DNA of 23,178 nt from DASVXQ01 sp046727955 (GCA_046727955.1 JBKPDO010000307.1:1-23178); one strand, 5' to 3'. Positions 12,549 to 19,613 are shown, numbered from the stretch's first letter. Notes: generated by a model not told the origin, from the letters alone. Numbers and translations are program-made.

Positions 12549-13961
12549 ATGATCACCCGCAAGCGCCCGCTGTGGCGCCTGCCTGTGCAATTGGCCACCG
12601 TCCTGACCGCGGCCCTGGTCGGGCTGGTGCTGCTCAGTGGCCCTGCCAGCGCGGGGCAATACGTGGACGCTGCCGCCGCCGGCCTGCGGAGCAACTCCGT
12701 CTACGTCAGCGAAGACGCCAAGCCCAAGCCGACGGCCGACCAGGTGGCGGAGCTGCACAAGCACATCGACGGCACACAAGTGCCGATCTACGTGGCGATC
12801 CTACCCGAGGCCGCGCGGAACGAGGCGGGCGGCAGCGAGAGGGGGGTCGCCCGAGCGATCACGCAAGCCCTCGGGCAGCCCGGCGTCTACGCGGTGATGG
12901 TCGGCAGCGATTTCGTCGGCGGCAGCACAAGCGGTGTGGTATCGACCAAAGACCTGGCCACCGAGGCGGTCCAGGCGCACAAAAATGATCCCCACCCCAG
13001 CCAGGCGATCCTGCTCGGGTTCATCGACAGCGTCAAGGCTAGGGTGGCGCAGGGAGGGGCCACCGGTGGCGCCGAGCCGGCAGCCGAGCCAGCGCAGGAC
13101 ACCGGCTCGGGAAGCGGGGCCGGAGCAGTGCTGGGAATCGCGGTCGCGATCCTCGCGGTGGTGGGCGGTGGCGCCCTGCTGCTGCGGTCCCGGCGCCGCC
13201 AGCGCGAGCGGGAGCGGGAGCTGGGGCAGGTCAAGTCGGTCGCCCAGGAGGACCTGATAGCGCTCGGCGAGGACATCCGCGCGCTCGACATCGACACCCA
13301 GATGCCGGGGGTCAACCCCGACGTGACGGCCCACTACTCCGCCGCGGTCGGGTCCTACCAGAAGGCCGCCGACGCCCTCGACCGGGCCCGCAGGCCCGAG
13401 GAGATGGCCGCGGTCAGCTCTGCCCTCGAGGAGGGCCGCTTCTCCATGGCCTCCGCCAAGGCGCTGCTGGAGGGCAAGTCGCTGCCGGAGCGGCGGCCAC
13501 CGTGCTTCTTCGACCCCCGGCACGGCCCGTCGGTCGAGGACGTGACCTGGGCGCCGCCGGGCGGCGCGCCGCGCGAGGTGCCCGCCTGCGCCAACTGCGC
13601 CAGCCAGGTGCACAGCGGCATCGAGCCGCGGAGCCGGGAGGTGCTGGTCGACGAGCGGCCGGTGCCGTTCTGGCGCGCGCCCGCCTACTACGGCCCCTGG
13701 TACGGCGGCTATTTCGGCGGCTTCGGCGGCGCCGGCGGCCTCCTGACCGGCCTGCTCATCGGTGAGGCCCTCGGCGGCTTCGGCGGCTGGGGCTGGGGCG
13801 GCGGCGTGCCGGCGGGCGTCGGCTACGGCGACGGCGGCAACGGCGGTGGCGACGGCGGCAACGGCGGCGACTGGGGCGGCGGCGACTTCGGCGGCGGCGG
13901 AGATTTCGGCGGCGGCGACTTCGGCGGGGGTGGCGACTTCGGCGGCGGCGGGGACTTCTGA
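12549..13961 (+). CDS. Membrane protein with extracellular DUF6676/TPM-like domain and cytoplasmic Cys/His motif (paralogue 2)
   Basis: 470 residues, same order as the gene at 10654: signal peptide ending PASA (about 31-35), extracellular domain (about 38-165; VYVSEDAKPKPTADQVAEL, PIYVAILPEAARNEAGG), Ala/Gly linker, membrane helix (about 192-213), basic stop-transfer (RSRRRQRERERE), helical domain (EDLIALGEDIRALDIDTQ), then PPCFFDPRHGPSVEDV with Cys319 and His325 and PACANCA with Cys347 and Cys350. The C-terminal 60 residues are GGGDF repeats, like the glycine-rich tails of TPM-domain proteins. GGAGAG precedes ATG 12549. Function unknown. The Cys/His residues are conserved in both paralogues, supporting metal binding. 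Confidence 0.82.
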   Translation: MITRKRPLWRLPVQLATVLTAALVGLVLLSGPASAGQYVDAAAAGLRSNSVYVSEDAKPKPTADQVAELHKHIDGTQVPIYVAILPEAARNEAGGSERGVARAITQALGQPGVYAVMVGSDFVGGSTSGVVSTKDLATEAVQAHKNDPHPSQAILLGFIDSVKARVAQGGATGGAEPAAEPAQDTGSGSGAGAVLGIAVAILAVVGGGALLLRSRRRQRERERELGQVKSVAQEDLIALGEDIRALDIDTQMPGVNPDVTAHYSAAVGSYQKAADALDRARRPEEMAAVSSALEEGRFSMASAKALLEGKSLPERRPPCFFDPRHGPSVEDVTWAPPGGAPREVPACANCASQVHSGIEPRSREVLVDERPVPFWRAPAYYGPWYGGYFGGFGGAGGLLTGLLIGEALGGFGGWGWGGGVPAGVGYGDGGNGGGDGGNGGDWGGGDFGGGGDFGGGDFGGGGDFGGGGDF

Positions 13962-14042
13962 GGCCTGTGGATAGCTGATCCCGCGCGGCGGCCGGGCACG
14001 GTACGGTAGGCAGGTCAGCCGACCCCGGACAGAGGAGCTCGG

Positions 14043-14366
14043 ATGGTCGCCAAGCTGGTCGCCATGTTCGCCAAGCCAGAGGACCCCGCCGCGTTCGACC
14101 GCGCCTACTTCGACGTTCACCTGCCGCTGAACGCCAAGACCCCGGGGCTGCGCCGGACCGAGGTCACCCGGGTCACCGGGGCGCTCCGCGGCGAGAGCCA
14201 GTGGTACCTCGTCACCGAGATGCACTACGACGACGAGGAGTCGATGCGGGCCGGGCTGGCCAGCCCCGAGGCGGCCGAGGCGGGCAAGCAGCTCATGACC
14301 TTCGCCAGGGGCCTGGTCACCTTCTACACGGCACAGGTGCTGCACAAGAACTGGACCCCGGCGTGA
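14043..14366 (+). CDS. EthD-family protein
   Basis: 107 residues of ferredoxin-like alpha/beta barrel type: MVAKLVAMFAKPEDPAAFDRAYFDVHLPL at the start (the conserved Y-x-x-x-H-x-P segment of EthD proteins), a central strand EVTRVTGALRGESQWYLVTEMHYDDEESMRAGLASPEA, and a final strand LVTFYTAQV. EthD proteins are small dimeric factors associated with ether, aromatic and fatty acid degradation; many have no proven activity. GGAGCTCGG precedes ATG 14043. The stop overlaps the GTG of the enoyl-CoA hydratase gene (GTGA), so the two are co-translated and probably serve the same acyl-CoA pathway. A TACGGT hexamer near 14001 may be a -10. Confidence 0.9.
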   Translation: MVAKLVAMFAKPEDPAAFDRAYFDVHLPLNAKTPGLRRTEVTRVTGALRGESQWYLVTEMHYDDEESMRAGLASPEAAEAGKQLMTFARGLVTFYTAQVLHKNWTPA

Positions 14367-15181
14367 GCCGGCCCGCCGACGCCGCGACCGCCGCGGCGGG
14401 GCTCGCCGTCGAGCACCGCTCCGGCGTCGCCTGGCTCACCCTGAACCGGCCGGACTCGCTCAATTCGCTCGACGCCGGGCTGAAAGAGGCGCTGGTGGCC
14501 GCGCTCGGCGCCGCGGCCGAGGACCCCGCCGTGCGGGCGGTCGCCCTGACCGGCGCTGGCCGCGGCTTCTGCGTCGGTCAGGACCTGCGCGAGCTCGCCG
14601 GCGCCTACCGGGCGGGCCAGGCCCCGGACTTCGCCGCGGTGCTGGAGCGCCACTACGCGCCCACGATCCAGCTGCTCGCGGGCATGCCCAAGCCGACCGT
14701 GGCGGTGGTGAACGGCGTCGCCGCCGGCGCCGGCGTGTCACTCGCGCTCGCCTGCGACCTGCGCCTGGCCGCCGCGGACTCGAGGTTCCGGCTCGCCTTC
14801 GCGGGCATCGCGCTGATCCCCGACGCCGGTGCGACCTGGCACCTGCCGCGCCTGGTCGGCCTCTCCAGGGCGATGGAGATCGCCCTGCTCGGCGACTGGG
14901 TCGACGCCGGCGAGGCGCTCCGCATCGGCCTGGTGAACCGCGTCTTCGCCACCGATGAGCTCGCCACACGGGCCGAGGAGGTCCTCGCCGCCCTGGCGAG
15001 CGGGCCGACGCTCGCCTTCGCCCGCACCAAGGCGCTGCTCCGCGCCAACCTCCAGGCGGACCTGAACAGCGCCCTCGCGGCCGAGGCCGAGGCTCAGGCC
15101 GCCTCCGGCCAGACCAAAGACCACCTGGAGGGGGTGACCGCCTTCCTCGAGAAGCGCCCCCCGAGCTTCCAGGGCAGTTGA
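14363..15181 (+). CDS. Enoyl-CoA hydratase/isomerase, PaaG-like
   Basis: 272 residues, full-length crotonase fold. Visible motifs: LNRPDSLNSLD (28-37), oxyanion hole GRGFCVGQDL (66-75), NGVAAGAGVSLALACDL (117-132) and IALIPDAGATWHLPRLVG with Asp154, the position of the catalytic Asp in PaaG, a ring-opening isomerase of phenylacetate degradation. The C-terminal TKDHLEGVTAFLEKRPPSFQG end is also PaaG-like. No other paa genes are nearby, so a general fatty or aromatic acyl-CoA isomerase role is equally likely. GTG 14363 starts in a GTGA overlap with the EthD gene; the frame remains open upstream, but no start there has a ribosome site. The TGA opens into a tandem repeat tract. Confidence 0.9.
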   Translation: MSRPADAATAAAGLAVEHRSGVAWLTLNRPDSLNSLDAGLKEALVAALGAAAEDPAVRAVALTGAGRGFCVGQDLRELAGAYRAGQAPDFAAVLERHYAPTIQLLAGMPKPTVAVVNGVAAGAGVSLALACDLRLAAADSRFRLAFAGIALIPDAGATWHLPRLVGLSRAMEIALLGDWVDAGEALRIGLVNRVFATDELATRAEEVLAALASGPTLAFARTKALLRANLQADLNSALAAEAEAQAASGQTKDHLEGVTAFLEKRPPSFQGS

Positions 15182-15208
15182 CCGCGCCGCCGCCGCGGCG
15201 GGGCCGCC

Positions 15209-15259
15209 GTGACCACGCCGCCGCCGTGACCACGCCGCCGCCGTGACCACGCCGCCGCC
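15209..15259. repeat. Three perfect 17-bp tandem repeats after the hydratase gene
   Basis: GTGACCACGCCGCCGCC is repeated at 15209-15225, 15226-15242 and 15243-15259, with degenerate flanking copies on both sides, starting at the TGA of the hydratase (15179-15181). It lies in the 156-bp gap before the convergent pyrophosphatase gene. Confidence 0.9.
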
Positions 15260-15337
15260 GTGACCGGGCGGCGAGCCCGGCCACCCTACCGGGGCCCCGG
15301 CCACCTACCGGTCGCCGCGGGGCTGGCGGGGCTGGCC

Positions 15338-15820
15338 CTAGAGCGGGCTGTAGCGGCGGCGGGACTCCTCGATGACCTTGGCGGCGACCTCCGCCCGGTC
15401 CCAGCCGCGGGTCTCGGTCTCCTTCCCGGGCTCGAGGGTCTTGTAGACGTCGAAGAAATGGCTGATCTCAGCCAGCAGGTGCGGGCTCAGGTCGTCGAGG
15501 TCGCGCACCTGCTCCCAGCGCGGGTCCCTCGACGGCACGCAGAGCACCTTGGCGTCCGGCCCTTTCTCGTCCCGCATCCAGAAGACCCCGACCGGCCGAA
15601 CCCAGATGTGGCAGCCCGGGAAGGTGGCCTCCTCGAGCAGCACCAGCACGTCGAGCGGGTCGGCGTCCTCCGCGAGGGTGCCAGGCACGAAGCCGTAGTC
15701 CGCTGGGTACTGGGTCGCCGTGAACAGCGTGCGGTCGAGCCATACCGCCCCGGTCTCGTGGTCGATCTCGTACTTGTTGCGCGAGCCCTTGGGGATCTCG
15801 ATGACCGCCTCGATCTCCAC
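15338..15820 (-). CDS. ppa: Inorganic pyrophosphatase (family I)
   Basis: 160 residues. It hydrolyses PPi to phosphate in the cytoplasm and so drives biosynthetic reactions. Family I signatures are complete: IEIPKGSRNKYEIDHETG, YPADYGFVPGT and the metal-binding DADPLDVLVL loop (D-x-D-P-x-D). I place the start at GTG 15820, not GTG 15826, because AGGAGG (15833-15828) is 7 nt from 15820 but only 1 nt from 15826, and the resulting MEIEAVIEIPKGS matches the usual N-terminus. TACGAT (minus strand, 15858-15853) may be its -10. It converges on the PaaG-like gene and is divergent from the nucleotidyltransferase. Confidence 0.96.
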   Translation of the reverse strand: MEIEAVIEIPKGSRNKYEIDHETGAVWLDRTLFTATQYPADYGFVPGTLAEDADPLDVLVLLEEATFPGCHIWVRPVGVFWMRDEKGPDAKVLCVPSRDPRWEQVRDLDDLSPHLLAEISHFFDVYKTLEPGKETETRGWDRAEVAAKVIEESRRRYSPL

Positions 15821-15877
15821 GTCCACTCCTCCTGTGCTGTCCTTCTCCGCCGATCGTAGCCCACGGCCGTCGGAGCG

Positions 15878-15923
15878 GGTCCGGTATCCTCACCGCCCGG
15901 GCGGTCCGGTATCCTCACCGCCC
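15878..15923. repeat. Duplicated 25-bp segment in a divergent promoter region
   Basis: Two 21-bp identical cores (15878-15898 and 15903-15923), each starting GGTCCGGTATCCT and ending ACCGCCC, are spaced 25 bp apart between ppa and the nucleotidyltransferase gene. Each contains TATCCT, a possible -10 on the plus strand, so a promoter element may have been duplicated. Confidence 0.85.
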
Positions 15924-15949
15924 CGACCGATCCCGGAGCTCCCAGCACC

Positions 15950-16708
15950 GTGACCTATGACGAACGGCTCGACCTGGCCCGCGAGCTGACCCGCCGCCTG
16001 CTCGCCAGGCACGGCCAGGAGGCCATCCTCGCCGTCGGCCTGCACGGCCCGGGCGCCAGGGACGACTCGGGCGATGCCTCCGACCTGGACATCGCCGTGA
16101 TCACCACCGGCCCAGAGGCCGAGGTACCCGCTCGCACGCTGCGCTACCGCGGCACGGTGGTCGACCTCGGCGCGATCGCGGCCGAGGACTACCTCGAGGA
16201 GGCGGGCCAAATCGGGCCGCTGTGGCCGCTTGCTGCCGACCAGTACCTGCACCAGCTCGCCCTGTACGACCCCACTGGCTTCTTCGGCAGGCTGCGGGAG
16301 GCGCACGAGTCCGCGGTGGCCTCCAGCCCGCCGGAGGTGTTTCTCGCCGCCGCCGGCTATGACCTCGCCGAGCTCGCCGCCTGGGAGGCGAGGGCGCGCG
16401 CCGACGAGCTGTCCGGCGACCTGCCCGGCGCCCTGCTGGCGGTCAAGGAGGCGGCGGTGCTGGCCGCGCTGGTGATCGGGCTGGTGCGCCGCATGCCCTA
16501 CCACAGCGCCGGCCACGCCCTGCGGAGCGCCGCGACCGTGAGCGGCCTCCCTGGTGGCTTCACCGAGCAGTACCGGCGCCTGCTGTCCCCGACCATCGAC
16601 CCGGCCAGCGCCGTGCTCGCGCTGGGCCGGGTGCTCCACGCCCTCGAGGACCTGGCCCGCCAGGAAGGCATCCCCTTCGAGACCGATGATCTCGACGATC
16701 TGCTCTGA
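15950..16708 (+). CDS. Nucleotidyltransferase related to kanamycin nucleotidyltransferase ANT(4')
   Basis: 252 residues, the same length as ANT(4')-Ia, and similar along its length: MTYDERLDLARELTRRLLARHG at the start; GLHGPGARDDSGDASDLDIAVIT as the nucleotidyltransferase signature with the two metal-binding aspartates in DLD; VVDLGAI as the third-strand acid; LWPLAADQY; and a helical C-terminal domain. The usual Gly-Ser of the signature is Gly-Pro here, which may alter nucleotide binding. GTG 15950 has GGAG about 10 nt upstream. It may modify aminoglycosides or another small molecule, or have a housekeeping role. A strong terminator follows the stop. Confidence 0.85.
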   Translation: MTYDERLDLARELTRRLLARHGQEAILAVGLHGPGARDDSGDASDLDIAVITTGPEAEVPARTLRYRGTVVDLGAIAAEDYLEEAGQIGPLWPLAADQYLHQLALYDPTGFFGRLREAHESAVASSPPEVFLAAAGYDLAELAAWEARARADELSGDLPGALLAVKEAAVLAALVIGLVRRMPYHSAGHALRSAATVSGLPGGFTEQYRRLLSPTIDPASAVLALGRVLHALEDLARQEGIPFETDDLDDLL

Positions 16709-16715
16709 GGCGCGA

Positions 16716-16737
16716 GGGGCGCCGGCGCGGGCGCCCC
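16716..16737. terminator. Terminator hairpin after the nucleotidyltransferase
   Basis: GGGGCGCC (16716-16723) pairs perfectly with GGCGCCCC (16730-16737) around a 6-nt loop, 7 nt after the TGA. No U tract follows, as is usual for high-GC actinobacteria. It could also stop leftward transcription of the DUF2231 gene. Confidence 0.65.
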
Positions 16738-16770
16738 ACAGGGCGCATGGACCACCCGGCGCGGCCCACC

Positions 16771-16800
16771 GGCGCGGACCCGCCGGGCGCGGACCCGCCG
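16771..16800. repeat. Two perfect 15-bp tandem repeats
   Basis: GGCGCGGACCCGCCG is repeated at 16771-16785 and 16786-16800, with partial copies on both sides, in the 116-bp gap between convergent genes. Confidence 0.85.
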
Positions 16801-16824
16801 GGCGCAGGTAGCACCCCGCCAGGC

Positions 16825-17337
16825 CTACGAGCGTGCTGGGTGCTCCTCCCGGGCGGACGGAGGGTCATCGCCAGGGACCTCCACCGGCTCGGAGGGCCGC
16901 TCGACCCGCTGGCCGTGGCGATAGACCAGGTCACTGCCGAGCAGGGCCCCGGCGGCCAGGACGGCCACCCCGACGGCGCTCAGCACGACCGGCCCGAGCG
17001 CGCTCGCGGTCACGTCCAGGTCGCGCGCCCGCAGCAGCGCGTTGGCCAGGAACAGCCCGCCAGTCACCAGCTGGAGCGTCATGTGGCTCACCGCCAGCCT
17101 CCAGGTGCTGCCCGCCTCGATCCGAAGAAAGTCCGCAAAGCCCGTGACCACCGCGCCGACCGATACGACCAGCCCAACCACGATCAGCGCGAACGCGCCC
17201 TTCACGAACGGGTTGCCGTCGCCGGCCAGATGCGACAGCCAGTCGAACAGCAGACTGGTCGGGTACAAGGCGATCGGAAAGTGCACGAGCGCGGGGTGCA
17301 GGGGACGCCCCCTGCCACCCCGCAGCGGGTTGGCCAT
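16825..17337 (-). CDS. DUF2231-family membrane protein
   Basis: 170 residues with four predicted membrane helices. The N-terminal LHPALVHFPIALYPTSLLFDWLS signature and the late GSDLVYRHGQRV motif are those of DUF2231 proteins, whose histidines have led to suggestions of redox or haem-linked roles, unproven. The last 25 residues are polar and Pro/Glu-rich. ATG 17337 has GGAGG (17349-17345) 8 nt upstream. It follows the SRPBCC gene by 42 bp on the same strand, so the two probably form an operon. Confidence 0.88.
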   Translation of the reverse strand: MANPLRGGRGRPLHPALVHFPIALYPTSLLFDWLSHLAGDGNPFVKGAFALIVVGLVVSVGAVVTGFADFLRIEAGSTWRLAVSHMTLQLVTGGLFLANALLRARDLDVTASALGPVVLSAVGVAVLAAGALLGSDLVYRHGQRVERPSEPVEVPGDDPPSAREEHPARS

Positions 17338-17379
17338 CTGAACGCCTCCGGTCGTAGGCGCCGCGCGGACGGGCCGATC

Positions 17380-17835
17380 CTACCTGCCGAAGGGTCGCGG
17401 TCCCCGCTCAACCTGGCGGGCGAGCCGGCGCAGGCTGCGGCGCAGCATGAGCTGGAAGGCCGGGCGCAGCAGCGCGAAGCCGAGCCTCCCGGCCGCTCCC
17501 AGCGGCAGGTCCAGGTCCTCTATCCACACGCACCACGCCCCACCGGGCGCCGGCTCTACTTCGAAGGCGCCTGTGCCGCGGACCACCCTGCCCAGGTGGG
17601 CCACGTCCACCCGTCGCGGAGGCTCCCAGCGGGTCACCTCCATGGGGTCGCTGAACCCGATCCCAGCGACCCTGGTCACCGCCGTGAGCCGCTCGCCAAC
17701 GCGATGGCCCCCCGGCTCGACGGTCACCGTGGTGGCCACCATCCAGCCCGACTGCACGTCCCAGTCGGTCAGCGCCTCCCAGACCACCAGCGGTCGCGCC
17801 GCCACCGCCACCCGTTCCTCCACATGGACCCTCAC
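17380..17835 (-). CDS. SRPBCC-family (polyketide cyclase/START-like) protein
   Basis: About 151 residues with the START/SRPBCC pattern: VHVEERVAVAARPLVVWEALTDWDVQSGWM, VGERLTAVTRVAGIGFSDPMEVTRWEPPRRV, a central GTGAFEVEPAPGGAWCVWIEDLDLPLG and a basic C-terminal helix (FQLMLRRSLRRLARQVE). These proteins bind hydrophobic ligands in a cavity; the ligand here is unknown. GTG 17835 has no ribosome site but lies 6 nt after CAGAAT (minus strand, 17847-17842), so a leaderless transcript is plausible. Longer frame starts run into the palindrome at 17854-17874 and lose family similarity. Confidence 0.82.
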   Translation of the reverse strand: MRVHVEERVAVAARPLVVWEALTDWDVQSGWMVATTVTVEPGGHRVGERLTAVTRVAGIGFSDPMEVTRWEPPRRVDVAHLGRVVRGTGAFEVEPAPGGAWCVWIEDLDLPLGAAGRLGFALLRPAFQLMLRRSLRRLARQVERGPRPFGR

Positions 17836-17853
17836 CCGCGCATTCTGCCAGGC

Positions 17854-17874
17854 CCGGCAAACTTTGTTTGCCGG
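17854..17874. promoter_or_regulatory. Perfect 21-bp palindromic operator candidate
   Basis: CCGGCAAAC (17854-17862) and GTTTGCCGG (17866-17874) are exact inverted repeats with a TTT spacer. It lies between the divergent SRPBCC and FolP2-like genes, 19 bp from the SRPBCC start, overlapping where its -35 would be. The size and symmetry fit a TetR-like repressor site. Regulator not in the window. Confidence 0.6.
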
Positions 17875-17964
17875 CGTGGAATGAACCGTCCGTCTACGGC
17901 GGACACCAAGCCCTTGGGGGGCATGCGGGGGGCGCCAGCCCCCCGCAGTCTCCATCATGGGTGC

Positions 17965-18825
17965 ATGCGACGGACATTCGGGCGCCGGACCTTCGACTTC
18001 TCCCGAGAGGTCGCGGTCATGGCCATCATCAACCGCACCCCGGACTCCTTCTACGACCAGGGCGCCACCTTCACCCTCGACGCCGCCCTGGCCGCCGCCG
18101 ACCGGGCACTGGCCGACGGCGCCGACTGGCTCGACGTCGGCGGCGTCAAGGCCGGCCCCGGCCCGGAGGTGAGCGAGGCCGAGGAGCTGGAGCGGGTGCT
18201 GCCGGTCGTGGAGGCGCTACGGGCGCGCACCGACGCGGTCATCTCGGTCGACACCTTCCGCCACGGCGTAGCGCGGCGCGCCCTGGCCGGCGGCGCCGAC
18301 GTCGTCAACGACCCCTCCGGCCTGCACGACCCCAAGCTGGCAGAGGTCACCGGCGAGGCCGGTGCCGGCTTGGTGGTGATGCACACCGGCGGCCCGCCGC
18401 GGACTCGCCCGCACCGCCCCGCCTACCGCGACGTGGTCGCCCAGGTCGCCGCCTTCCTCGCCGACCGCGTGGACCAGGCCCGCCGCAGTGGCGTCGCGGC
18501 CGAGCGGATCGTGATCGACCCCGGCCACGACTTCCACAAGAACACCTACCACTCGCTCGAGCTGACCCGGCGCCTGCGCGAGCTGACCACGCTCGGCTAC
18601 CCCCTGCTGGTCGCTCTGTCGAACAAGGACTTCATCGGCGAGACGCTGGCGGCGCCGCTGCGGGAGCGGACCAGCGGCAGCCTCGCCGCCGCCGTGGTGA
18701 GCGTGCTGAACGGCGCCAACGTCGTGCGGGTGCACGAGGTCGCGCCGACCGTCCAGGCGGTGCGCATGACCGAGGCGATCCTCGGCTGGCGCCCTCCGGC
18801 GACGGCCCGCCGCGGCCTGGCGTGA
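17965..18825 (+). CDS. folP2: Dihydropteroate synthase-like protein, FolP2 type
   Basis: 286 residues, complete TIM-barrel DHPS fold: MAIINRTPDSFYDQGATF (19-36), DVGGVKAGPG (57-66), ISVDTFRHGVARRAL, ADVVNDPSGLHDPKLAEV, VVMHTGG, IVIDPGHDFHKNT and RVHEVAPTVQAVRM. Canonical DHPS enzymes have NVTPDSF and a GGESTRPG loop that binds p-aminobenzoate and sulfonamides. Here these read NRTPDSF and GGVKAGPG, the pattern of the mycobacterial FolP2 (Rv1207) group, reported to lack DHPS activity. Function therefore may not be folate synthesis. ATG 17965 is chosen because the family match begins there; no other folate gene is nearby. Convergent with the CoA-binding gene, 2-nt gap. Confidence 0.87.
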   Translation: MRRTFGRRTFDFSREVAVMAIINRTPDSFYDQGATFTLDAALAAADRALADGADWLDVGGVKAGPGPEVSEAEELERVLPVVEALRARTDAVISVDTFRHGVARRALAGGADVVNDPSGLHDPKLAEVTGEAGAGLVVMHTGGPPRTRPHRPAYRDVVAQVAAFLADRVDQARRSGVAAERIVIDPGHDFHKNTYHSLELTRRLRELTTLGYPLLVALSNKDFIGETLAAPLRERTSGSLAAAVVSVLNGANVVRVHEVAPTVQAVRMTEAILGWRPPATARRGLA

Positions 18826-18827
18826 GG

Positions 18828-19250
18828 CTACGACGCCTGGCGCCCGATCAGGCGGGCGTGCTCGACCTTCATGCAGAGGTCCTCGACATAGGCGAGCCCG
18901 CCAGCTTCGGCGATGGCGCGCGCCTCTGGGCTGGAGATGCCGAGCTGGAGCCAGAGCGCGCGGGCGCCCACCGCCACAGCCTCACGAGCGACGTCCGGCG
19001 TGTAGACGGCCCGCCGGAACACGTCCACCACGTCGATCGGCTCCGGCACCTTGTCCAGGCTCGGAACCATCGGCACGCCGAACACCTCGTCCTGCTCGCA
19101 GAGCGGGTTGACGCCGTAGAGCTGGTAGCCCTGATGGTGCAGGTACCAGGCGACCTGGTTGGAGGGGCGGTCCGGGTTCGGCGACAGCCCTACGACCGCG
19201 ATCACCCGAGCCGTCCGCAGCAGCTCCCGCAGCTCCTCTTGCGTCATCAT
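18828..19250 (-). CDS. CoA-binding protein, YccU type (Rossmann fold)
   Basis: 140 residues of the CoA_binding_2 family: LLRTARVIAVVGLSPNPDRPSNQVAWYLHHQGYQLYGVNPLCEQDEVFGVPMVPSLDKVP, then DVVDVFRRAVYTPDVAREAVAVGARALWLQLGISSPEARAIAEAGGL and a cysteine in EDLCMKVEHARL. It is predicted to bind CoA or a dinucleotide in the cytoplasm; no enzymatic role is established. Start: GGGAGAG lies directly before two consecutive ATGs; 19250 or 19247 is preferred over the GTG at 19259, which precedes the ribosome site. The stop is 2 nt from that of the FolP2-like gene. Confidence 0.9.
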   Translation of the reverse strand: MMTQEELRELLRTARVIAVVGLSPNPDRPSNQVAWYLHHQGYQLYGVNPLCEQDEVFGVPMVPSLDKVPEPIDVVDVFRRAVYTPDVAREAVAVGARALWLQLGISSPEARAIAEAGGLAYVEDLCMKVEHARLIGRQAS

Positions 19251-19503
19251 CTCTCCCACGCCGCGTCCTGATGGGTCCAGGCCAGGCTACCCGCTCCCGA
19301 CCACCTGGAGGCGCTCCCCACAACAGTGGGCGCAGCCGGTGCGGCTCGCCTATGCAGGGCATGCGCTCAGGCTGCGGGGCGGCAGGCAGCCGTGGAGCTG
19401 GCGCTGCCAGAGTCGTGGCAGACCTCGCGGCAGTCGGCCTACTCGATGCGACCCGCCGCGGGTTCAGCGTCTGCACTTCCTGCACCGCAGGTCTTCCGTG
19501 TCC

Positions 19504-19575
19504 TCATGGCGTGAGGAGTTCCTTCACGATCGCGTCGATATCGGCGGCCACCCCGTCCTCGGCGAGTGCTAACAG
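19504..19575 (-). pseudogene. Possible gene fragment with coding-like C-terminus
   Basis: Twenty-three minus-strand codons read LLALAEDGVAADIDAIVKEL plus three residues and TGA, with strongly GC-biased third positions and a natural helix-like composition. The frame is closed upstream by TAA (19578-19576) and has no ordinary start, so it looks like the 3' end of a decayed gene. A frame overlapping its stop as ATGA and a third ending in CRKC follow immediately, but none is recognised. Confidence 0.3.
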
Positions 19576-19579
19576 TTAG
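19569..19579. promoter_or_regulatory. Short dyad CTAAC-A-GTTAG
   Basis: A perfect 11-bp dyad in an otherwise GC-rich non-genic stretch. It could be an operator half or remnant. The overlapping GAGTGCTAA resembles one half of a CIRCE element, but the second half is missing. Confidence 0.2.
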
Positions 19580-19613
19580 AAGGCGTCAAACCTGGAGGCT
19601 TACGATCTGCGCG

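Noticed and set aside
13966..13974. TGTGGATAG resembling a DnaA box
   Set aside because: One mismatch, single copy, and no origin-type AT-rich region or dnaA/dnaN genes.
12801..14345. Minus-strand 514-codon open frame across the second paralogue and EthD
   Set aside because: It covers two well-supported plus-strand genes and consists of low-complexity repeats mirrored from the GGGDF tail.
19565..19573. GAGTGCTAA, half of a CIRCE heat-shock operator
   Set aside because: The partner TTAGCACTC at 9-bp spacing is absent and there is no chaperonin gene nearby.
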